From a bacterium (GTDB lineage: Bacteria > Oederibacteriota > Muellerivitia > Muellerivitales > Muellerivitaceae), in assembly GCA_035549195.1 (NCBI GenBank), contig DASZRK010000018.1, forward strand, positions 1-64,000: a stretch of 64,000 bases of DNA, written 5' to 3'. Below the pieces are notes generated by a model, which was given only the letters and a program-made list of their open reading frames with translations, did not search any database and was not told where the DNA came from. The translations under genes and the position numbers were made by a program. Position 1 is the stretch's first letter, and every line of letters begins with the position of its first letter. Shown piece by piece: positions 1 through 6,423 of the stretch.

Positions 1-2
1 AC

Positions 3-1385
3 GTGGACCAATGCCACGCCGGGCACATCCGCTTCATCGGCGGCACCACGGCGACCGTCCTTTTCGCCGACGAGTTCTCCCCGGACGACTTCGACCGCAT
101 CGCCTGCCGGGACGCCTCGGGCAAGATCGTGCCCCACGACAACATCGTGCCCGGGGCCCACCGGGGAAGCCTGGCCTCCCCCGAATACCGGGATTACCTG
201 GTGAACATCGGCAAGGTGCAGATCGACGGCGGTGTGGACGGGATCTTCTTCGACGAGGTGGACCAGGACTACCAGGGCGAACACTACGACAACAACGAGG
301 GTTTCGACGATTACCACCTGGCCGATTTCAACGCCTACCTGCTGGCCAAATACCCGGCAGGGACCGACTTCGGCAAGCTCTTCGGGATGAAGCCGGGGAA
401 CATGCTGCGACGGGACCTGCCGCCGGGGGACCTGCGCCGCAATTTCAATTACCTGCGCTACCTGGCCGACAACGGCTGGACCAACAGCCCCCTGTCACCC
501 GCCAACCCGCTGGCCCAGGAATGGGGAAGGACCTACGACGACCACGTGGAGCCGGGGGCCAAGAGCTTCACCGCCGCCGCCGAGCCCTACCGCTATTTCG
601 GCGAGATCGTCCGCAAGCTCAAGGACTACGCCCAGGAAAAATACGGGAGGAAATTGCTCATCACGGGCAACGGCATCCTGCCCAACGTGGATTTCGAGAG
701 CATCGGCCTCTGGGATTACAACCACGACGGGGACAACGGGAGCATGGCCGATTACACGCCGGTGATCGACGGCCATTTGAACGGGAAGGTCTCATTGCAA
801 AGCGTGTTCCGCCGCTTCCGGGCGCAGTCGAAACTATTGGCGCCGGGGGCGCCGGTGGTGCTTTTCATCGACTGGCCCACGCCCACCCTCAACCGCTACA
901 CGGCCCTGCCCCAAAAGGAACGGGAGGATTATTGGCGGCTCTACGCCGCCGAGGCCTACGCCAACGGGATCTTTTACGCCTTCCATTTGAAGACCGCCAC
1001 CGGCGAACCTACCGCCGACCAGCAGGGCATGATGCCCTTTTTCAAAAGCTACACCGCCTTTTACCGTTCCCACGCGGCCCTCTATCACCAGGTCGAGCCG
1101 TCGGACAAAGAGGCCGCCTGTTCGCTCCCCGGCGCCATGGTGTCGGTGATGGAAGGGAAGGGCCGGGTCTTGGTGCATCTGGTGAACCACAACTATGACA
1201 AGGGGTTCCAGGAACAGCGCAACGTCCTGGTCACGGTCCCCCTGGACGCTTCCCCCAAGACGGTCACTTGGGCTTCACCCGATCGCTCCTCCGACCAGCC
1301 GTTGAAATACAGCTATTCGGATAGGAAACTGAAGGTCGTGCTTCCATCCCTGGAGGCCTATTCGGTCTTGGTCATCCAAGAATGA
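3..1385 (+). CDS. Glycoside-hydrolase-like TIM-barrel protein, 5' end cut by window edge
   Basis: The frame is open from the first bases, so the true start probably lies upstream; a GTG at 3 is only the first possible start inside the window. The 460 visible residues look like a (beta/alpha)8 glycosidase-like fold. An acidic strand end, GIFFDEVDQDY (about residues 79-89), is a plausible catalytic strand of the hypothetical-glycosidase (GHL/GH114-like) type. A small beta-rich tail (VLVHLVNHNYD, about 392-402) ends the protein, as in many amylase-superfamily enzymes. Substrate is unknown. A polysaccharide role fits the GH43 and GH36 genes elsewhere in the window, but this is inference. Confidence 0.55.
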   Translation: MDQCHAGHIRFIGGTTATVLFADEFSPDDFDRIACRDASGKIVPHDNIVPGAHRGSLASPEYRDYLVNIGKVQIDGGVDGIFFDEVDQDYQGEHYDNNEGFDDYHLADFNAYLLAKYPAGTDFGKLFGMKPGNMLRRDLPPGDLRRNFNYLRYLADNGWTNSPLSPANPLAQEWGRTYDDHVEPGAKSFTAAAEPYRYFGEIVRKLKDYAQEKYGRKLLITGNGILPNVDFESIGLWDYNHDGDNGSMADYTPVIDGHLNGKVSLQSVFRRFRAQSKLLAPGAPVVLFIDWPTPTLNRYTALPQKEREDYWRLYAAEAYANGIFYAFHLKTATGEPTADQQGMMPFFKSYTAFYRSHAALYHQVEPSDKEAACSLPGAMVSVMEGKGRVLVHLVNHNYDKGFQEQRNVLVTVPLDASPKTVTWASPDRSSDQPLKYSYSDRKLKVVLPSLEAYSVLVIQE

Positions 1386-1415
1386 ATGAAAATAGAACGA
1401 AGGGGCTGGGCCTAG

Positions 1416-1700
1416 ATCCTTGGGTTTTCCGTTCTCCGCGAACCGTTCACACAGTTCCCCAAGCCTCTTCGCCGCCTCCGGGTCCACCGCGTAGGGCATG
1501 ACGCCCAGCGATTTCGAGGCGAACTTCTTGGCGGTATCCTCCGCCAGATCCACTCCCGGATCCTTTTTATGCTCTTTCCCGTGGGAAGTCGCATGGGTCC
1601 GGGATTACCCATTCGTACCCAATGACTTGTGGTCATTGGGTAGGTATGCCGGGGCCACATCGCGATCCTGGCCATGGACCCTGCCCATTCCTTTTGCGTC
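1416..1700 (-). pseudogene. Decayed gene fragment, copy 1 (SDR-like C-terminus?)
   Basis: Read on the minus strand, about 1430-1555 encodes AKKFASKSLGVMPYAVDPEA followed by KRLGELCERFAEN. The same peptide with substitutions occurs at 4790-4955. Similarity between the copies continues at about 1660-1690 (CGCGATCC-GGCCAT-GACCCT), so this copy seems to carry about 100 bp of extra DNA, which includes a perfect hairpin. No start codon with a ribosome binding site fits. The pattern AVDPEVAERLW is reminiscent of short-chain dehydrogenase C-termini; that parentage is a weak guess. Confidence 0.5.
1616..1642. repeat. Perfect 11-bp inverted repeat
   Basis: TACCCAATGAC (1616-1626), a 5-nt loop, then GTCATTGGGTA (1632-1642). 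It is not followed by a T-run, so it is not a standard terminator. It lies inside the stretch that is extra in fragment copy 1 relative to copy 2. Confidence 0.7.
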
Positions 1701-1758
1701 TTGACCGATACTGCACAAAATCGGGAATCGTGTCGAAAGATATTAGCTTTGGGACCTT

Positions 1759-1787
1759 TTGAAACTAAAATGACCGGATATTAATAA
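1759..1787 (+). promoter_or_regulatory. Possible promoter of the first barrel gene
   Basis: TTGAAA (1759-1764), a 17-nt spacer, then TAATAA (1782-1787), 15 nt before the ATG at 1803. The -35 box is good and the -10 box is weak. The region is AT-rich compared with its surroundings. Confidence 0.35.
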
Positions 1788-1802
1788 GATCCGAGGGCTT
1801 AT

Positions 1803-2360
1803 ATGAGATCTTTTCTGGGCCAATGGACCGTTTTTCTCTTCGCCGGTTTCTTTTTGTCCTTCCTTCCATCTTCTTCACAAACCTTGAATGGCCCGGCCCG
1901 AGTCCCCGGTCAGGTTAGGGATGTTTCTGTCCTAAAGTCCGATCATGGAGCCCAAGCCCCCAGGGGGATCAGTTTCGGCGTTGGGTGGCCCTACGTGGGT
2001 GTGCGGGATTATTTTGACGGGGAACTTGGGGCCGAGTTCCGCTTTGCCGCCCAGGATGGGGTCCACCTTTTCCAGGGCCGTGGCTATTGGAGCTTCGCCC
2101 GACAGGGGCCTTTCGACATCCTCACGGGGGCCGAAGTCGGCTATTTCGGCTTCAATACGATGAACGCGGACAATACCTTTCGTGTTTCCGGGCATGGCTG
2201 GGAAGCCGGCCCCTTCGTGGGGGTGGATTACCAGTTCGGCCAACGCTTTTCGCTCCTCTTCGATGTGACCATGCCTGTCATTGTTCCGTCCTGGCAAGAA
2301 GTCACCCTTTCGGATGTCCAGTGGGTCATCAATGGCGGAGTTTACTTCTATCCCTTTTAA
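1803..2360 (+). CDS. Small outer-membrane beta-barrel protein, paralogue 1
   Basis: 185 residues with an N-terminal signal peptide (hydrophobic core about 9-24). The rest shows alternating polar/hydrophobic strands ending in the aromatic C-terminus GVYFYPF, typical of an outer-membrane barrel. It is a clear paralogue of the protein at 5869-6411: GVGWPYVG, RGYWSF, TGAE-GYF-F-TMN and MPVI recur in order. It is followed 18 nt later by a Thr/Pro-rich propeller gene, exactly as its paralogue is. Function unknown; an anchor or pore for the partner is an inference. Confidence 0.7.
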   Translation: MRSFLGQWTVFLFAGFFLSFLPSSSQTLNGPARVPGQVRDVSVLKSDHGAQAPRGISFGVGWPYVGVRDYFDGELGAEFRFAAQDGVHLFQGRGYWSFARQGPFDILTGAEVGYFGFNTMNADNTFRVSGHGWEAGPFVGVDYQFGQRFSLLFDVTMPVIVPSWQEVTLSDVQWVINGGVYFYPF

Positions 2361-2378
2361 AACGCCGGAGTGAAGAAA

Positions 2379-4724
2379 ATGCCAAAGAACAAAAATAAAA
2401 GATTCCTGGGTCTGCTCTTGGCCCCTGCTCTGCTGACCGTGTTCGTCCTTCCAGCGGCGGCGGAGCTCAATTTTGGGCCTATCCAGGCCATCAAACACTC
2501 CTTGAGGTTCCACGGGACCCCGACCCCTGTTTTCACCCGAACGCCGACAATGACTTCGACTTTGACAGTAACATCCACGCCTACGGGAACGTCCACATTG
2601 ACCTCGACCGCGACCATCACGCCTACCCCGTCATGGACGCCGACCATGACCCCGAGCTTTACGCGGACTTGGACGCCGACCTGGACCTATACCTGGACGC
2701 CGACGCAAACATGGACACCGTCCGGGACCTTGACGCCGGCTTGCACTTATTATGTCGACACGTTCGCGGGCGGCGGGGTCGGGGATGGCGACCAGGCTGT
2801 TTCGACCTCCATTGGGCCAAGCGGTTTGGCGATGGACGCCGCTGGAAATATTTATTTCGGGGACACGAACAACGACCGCGTTCGGAAAGTGGATGCGACA
2901 GGTATTATTTCCACGATCGCGGGGACCGGCGTCCAGGGGTTCATGGGGGATGGAGGAGCTGCCGTTACTTCGAGGATCTATAACCCGAGTGGAGTTGTTT
3001 TGGACGCTGGTGGGAACCTTTATTTCGCCGACAATAACAACGGACGGATACGGAAGGTGGATACGACAGGGGTGATCACCACGGTGGCTGGAGGCGGTTC
3101 CAATGTCCCGGGAGACGGCGGCCCTGCGACCTTGGCGCAATTGAGTCCTACGAGCCTAGCTATCGATGGTGCGGGAAACCTTTATTTTGGCGACGGAACC
3201 AGGGTTCGTAGGGTCGATACAAGCGGGATTCTCACGACGGTGGCGGGTAATGGGACCTATGGTTTTTCCGGAGATGGTGGCCCGGCCACTCTGGCGCAAG
3301 TGAACAGCCCTTCCGGGATAACCTGGGATAGCTTGGGGAATCTTTATATGGCCGATACCCAAAATTTCAGGATCAGGAAAGTGGATCTGGCGGGGAACAT
3401 CACCACCGTGGCGGGTAATGGAAATTACCAACCCCTTGGGGATGGTGGCCCAGCTACTTTGGCGTATTTGAACCAACCCTCTGGTTTGGTCTTCGACGGC
3501 GGGGATAATCTCTACATCGGGGATAGGGGCAATAACCGTATCCGAAAAGTGGATACGACAGGGATGATCACGACCGTAGCTGGGGGTGGGGCCAGCATTC
3601 CTGGAGATGGGGGAGCCGCCACTTTGGCGCAACTGCAACAGCCTTCGAACCTGATCTTGGATGGAGCGGGGAACCTTTTGTTCTCGAGTTGGAACCGGAT
3701 CCGAAAGGTCGATACAACCGGCAATATCACGACGGTCGCCGGAAATGGGACCACTTTTTACGTGGGCGATAGCCGTCCTGCGACCACGGTACAACTGGGT
3801 CCCAATGGTGTGGCGATGGATAATTCGGGAAACGTATATTTTTCAGACGGCATAAATGATCGGATCCGGAAGGTGGATCCATCCGGGATCATCACGACGG
3901 TGGCCGGGGGTGGAACCAGTGGTCGCGGTGATGGCGGTCCTGCCACTATGTCCCAATTGGGTAATCCTGCCGGGATCGCCTTGGACGGCGCGGGAAACCT
4001 ATTCATCGCGGATTACGCTGACGGAAGGGTCCGGAAGGTGGACGTAACAGGGACCATCACCACAGTGGCCGGGGGAGGCGTCAGTTACGCATGGAATGGC
4101 GTCCCGGCTACTTTAGTGGTCATGGGTGGGCCCACGGGAGTGGCGGTCGATAACTCGGGAAACCTCTATATTTCGGATAAGAACTATTCCCGGATCTGGA
4201 AAGTAGATCCTTCAGGGATCCTCACGACGGCCGTTGGTTACGGAGGGCCCGGTTACTCGGGGGACGGAGGACCTGCCACGATGGCACAATTGTATTACCC
4301 TCTTGGAGTGGCAGTGGATGGTGTGGGGAACCTTTTTATTGCGGACTCCTTTAATGGACGGATCCGGAAAGTGGATACGACCGGGATCATCACCACGTGG
4401 GCAGGCGGTGGGACCAATTACCTGGGGAACGGGGTTCCCGCCACTTCAGCTCAACTGTCACCCCGTGGGGTTGTTTTGGATGGTTGGGGGAACCTCTACT
4501 ATACCGATTTTAGCAATAGTTTGATCCGCAGGGTGGATCCCATCGGAACCATTACCACGATTGCCGGGAATGGATCCTATGGTTTCTCGGGAGATGGTGG
4601 CCCGGCGACTTCGGCACAGTTTGAATTTTCTGGTTTCATTTCAGGATTAACCGTGAACAACGCGGGTGATGTTTATGTTGTTGATTCAGGGAATGATCGC
4701 GTTCGTAAGCTTTATTGCCATTAA
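2379..4724 (+). CDS. Secreted Thr/Pro-rich protein with twelve NHL-type repeats
   Basis: 781 residues. GGAG at 2367-2370 lies 8 nt before the ATG at 2379, which favours this start over the in-frame GTG at 2370. After the signal peptide comes a short segment NFGPIQAIKHSLRFHG, then a Thr/Pro/Trp stalk of about 75 residues, then twelve repeats of about 56 residues with the core NLYF-D--N-RIRKVD, ITTVAG and GDGGPAT. Such NHL repeats fold as beta-propellers; twelve would suit one large or two smaller propellers. Cofactor and ligand are unknown. It forms a pair with the upstream barrel gene, and the pair is duplicated at 5869-9120. Extracellular or surface location is inferred. Confidence 0.8.
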   Translation: MPKNKNKRFLGLLLAPALLTVFVLPAAAELNFGPIQAIKHSLRFHGTPTPVFTRTPTMTSTLTVTSTPTGTSTLTSTATITPTPSWTPTMTPSFTRTWTPTWTYTWTPTQTWTPSGTLTPACTYYVDTFAGGGVGDGDQAVSTSIGPSGLAMDAAGNIYFGDTNNDRVRKVDATGIISTIAGTGVQGFMGDGGAAVTSRIYNPSGVVLDAGGNLYFADNNNGRIRKVDTTGVITTVAGGGSNVPGDGGPATLAQLSPTSLAIDGAGNLYFGDGTRVRRVDTSGILTTVAGNGTYGFSGDGGPATLAQVNSPSGITWDSLGNLYMADTQNFRIRKVDLAGNITTVAGNGNYQPLGDGGPATLAYLNQPSGLVFDGGDNLYIGDRGNNRIRKVDTTGMITTVAGGGASIPGDGGAATLAQLQQPSNLILDGAGNLLFSSWNRIRKVDTTGNITTVAGNGTTFYVGDSRPATTVQLGPNGVAMDNSGNVYFSDGINDRIRKVDPSGIITTVAGGGTSGRGDGGPATMSQLGNPAGIALDGAGNLFIADYADGRVRKVDVTGTITTVAGGGVSYAWNGVPATLVVMGGPTGVAVDNSGNLYISDKNYSRIWKVDPSGILTTAVGYGGPGYSGDGGPATMAQLYYPLGVAVDGVGNLFIADSFNGRIRKVDTTGIITTWAGGGTNYLGNGVPATSAQLSPRGVVLDGWGNLYYTDFSNSLIRRVDPIGTITTIAGNGSYGFSGDGGPATSAQFEFSGFISGLTVNNAGDVYVVDSGNDRVRKLYCH

Positions 4725-4789
4725 GCATTCATCAAAAGGGTCGAGAACAAAGGGCCAGGCCACCATTTTACACTTTTGGATTTTCAGCT

Positions 4790-4955
4790 TTCTCCCAACT
4801 CTTTACCGAGTTCCAAAGCCTCTCCGCCACATCCGGGTCCACCGCGTAGGGCATGACGCCCAGCGATTTCGAGGCGGACTTTTTCGCCGCCTCTCCGGTC
4901 CCATCTGCCACCGAGGCGATGCCGCGATCCAGGCCATAGACCCTAGCCGATCCCC
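4790..4955 (-). pseudogene. Decayed gene fragment, copy 2
   Basis: The minus strand reads VYGLDRGIASVADGTGEAAK and continues KSASKSLGVMPYAVDPDVAE to a stop near 4767. It is a diverged duplicate of the fragment at 1416-1700, with matching DNA over most of 4820-4940. It has no start codon with a ribosome binding site and is broken upstream. It sits just before the lipoprotein gene, between the two barrel/stalk cassettes. Confidence 0.5.
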
Positions 4956-5051
4956 ATGGTCATCCGATCTTTGTTAACTGCATTTGGTTTGCATTCCCTT
5001 CTTTTGGGTCCTTTAATGTGCCCACCAAAATCCTCGGAATGGAACCGAACC

Positions 5052-5657
5052 ATGAAAAAACGCCTGTGGATCCTCTTGTTCTGCCTGACGCCCGTTCTGG
5101 CGATCTTCCTTAATACTGGATGTTCGGAAACACCCGCCGCGCCGGCCCCCACGCCCACCTATACCCCGACCCTGACCTGTAGCGGTGCCAGCGGCCAATT
5201 CGGCCTGACCACCACCGACGGGGTCAATTCGACCCAAAGCAGCACCAACATGGCCACGCAATTCACCATGGCCTCCAACGGCGCGGTGACGGCCATTGCC
5301 GCCGGGATCTGCGGCTCAAGCGGCCCAACGACGGCCTACTTCGGGATCTATTCGGACGCTTCAGGCGGACCGGGCACCCTGATGGGCCCCGCGGCCAGCC
5401 AAGTCATCAGCAGTTGTCCCGGCGGTCCTTTCAGCCCGGTGACGGTCACCCTTTCGACCCCGCTGGTCCTCTACGCGGGGACCTATTGGGTGGCGGTCGG
5501 AAGCCCGGGTGAGTTGTTTTACTCGGTCACGGCCAGCACGGGGACCAATGTCCAACCGACCAACCCGGGGGCTGGAGCCCTGCCTTCCACCTATCCCTCG
5601 GCCAACTTCAGCTATTGTTGCCAACCCCAGCTTTACGGATTCTGGGCCTGTCCTTGA
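5052..5657 (+). CDS. Lipoprotein with a jelly-roll-like domain
   Basis: 201 residues. The ATG at 5052 is chosen because it begins a standard lipoprotein signal (lipobox LNTGC, Cys24); the in-frame upstream start would add 32 unlikely residues. A short Pro/Thr linker (PAPTPTYTPT) leads to one domain with the pattern YFGIYSDASGGPGTLMG and GTYWVAVG. The same pattern occurs twice in the protein at 6424-9120, where DGSGTKPGA and GDYWVAY appear. The domain resembles the choice-of-anchor type seen in secreted bacterial proteins. Function unknown. Confidence 0.65.
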   Translation: MKKRLWILLFCLTPVLAIFLNTGCSETPAAPAPTPTYTPTLTCSGASGQFGLTTTDGVNSTQSSTNMATQFTMASNGAVTAIAAGICGSSGPTTAYFGIYSDASGGPGTLMGPAASQVISSCPGGPFSPVTVTLSTPLVLYAGTYWVAVGSPGELFYSVTASTGTNVQPTNPGAGALPSTYPSANFSYCCQPQLYGFWACP

Positions 5658-5790
5658 TCCGCACGTAAGGGTCCCGTCGGCCTGGCTCCTTTTTTGACTT
5701 CCGACAGGAATGTTCACAAAGAATTTTCACGGCAAGGCCAATAAAAGGTTGCCGGGCCTTCCTCCGCAGGATAAAGTCCTGCATCTTTCG

Positions 5791-5815
5791 GCCCCCTCGC
5801 GGGGGCTTTTTTTGA
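5791..5815 (+). terminator. Rho-independent terminator
   Basis: GCCCCC, loop TCGC, GGGGGC, then seven T. It ends the lipoprotein transcript. It also argues that the next gene starts at the TTG at 5869 and not at the in-frame ATG at 5710, which would place the terminator inside the coding region. Confidence 0.85.
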
Positions 5816-5868
5816 CCTCGATCGGGAAAAGGTTCAACCCTTGGTCCCGTCCTGAACAGGGAACCGGT

Positions 5869-6411
5869 TTGAAATCGTCTCTTTTCAAAATTTCATTCTT
5901 CCTTCTGGCTTTCCTTGGGGCCGTTGCTCCTTCCATGGCCAAGGAAGCCAAGGCCGCGAAGACGGCCGGACCCGTGGCGACCCCCGCCCCTGTCATGGAT
6001 TCCAACATCCGCCCCGGGTTCTCCCTGGGCGTGGGCTGGCCCTACGTGGGCGCCAAGTACTTCTTCAACAATGACCTGGGCCTGGAAGCGCGCTTCGCCA
6101 CCGGGGACGGCATCGATGTCTACGCCGCCCGGGGCTATTGGAGCTTCCTGCGTTACGGCAATTTCAGCCTGCAGACGGGGGCCGAGTTCGGCTACTTCAC
6201 CTTCGACACGATGAATTCCAACAACACCCTCCAGGTTTCCGGGAGCGGTTACGAGATCGCCCCCTTGGTGGGGTTGGATTATTTCATGGACCGGAACCTC
6301 TCCGTCCTGATCGATTTTTCCATGCCCGTCATCGACCTCTCCTCCCACCAGGTCTCCCTGGGGGATGTGGAATGGGTCTTCGAGGGCGGCGTTTACTTCT
6401 ATCCTTTTTAA
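5869..6411 (+). CDS. Small outer-membrane beta-barrel protein, paralogue 2
   Basis: 180 residues from a TTG start. This start begins exactly at a good signal peptide (LKSSLFKISFFLLAFLGA, then SMA) and lies downstream of the terminator at 5791-5815. The mature part opens with an Ala/Lys/Pro segment, then follows paralogue 1 closely: GVGWPYVGAK, RGYWSF, TGAEFGYFTFDTMN, SMPVI and the aromatic end GVYFYPF. It is 12 nt upstream of its Thr/Pro-rich partner. The role is unknown; conservation of the pair suggests that the two products act together at the outer membrane. Confidence 0.7.
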   Translation: MKSSLFKISFFLLAFLGAVAPSMAKEAKAAKTAGPVATPAPVMDSNIRPGFSLGVGWPYVGAKYFFNNDLGLEARFATGDGIDVYAARGYWSFLRYGNFSLQTGAEFGYFTFDTMNSNNTLQVSGSGYEIAPLVGLDYFMDRNLSVLIDFSMPVIDLSSHQVSLGDVEWVFEGGVYFYPF

Positions 6412-6423
6412 GGGGCTGTTGAA

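Noticed and set aside
5700-5790. Structured leader, possible riboswitch before barrel paralogue 2
   Set aside because: It has GC-rich helices and a terminator, but no match to the core of any riboswitch class I can recall; the terminator more simply ends the lipoprotein transcript.
5710-5868. ATG at 5710 as start of barrel paralogue 2
   Set aside because: A strong terminator (5791-5815) would fall inside the coding region, and the signal peptide starts at 5869.
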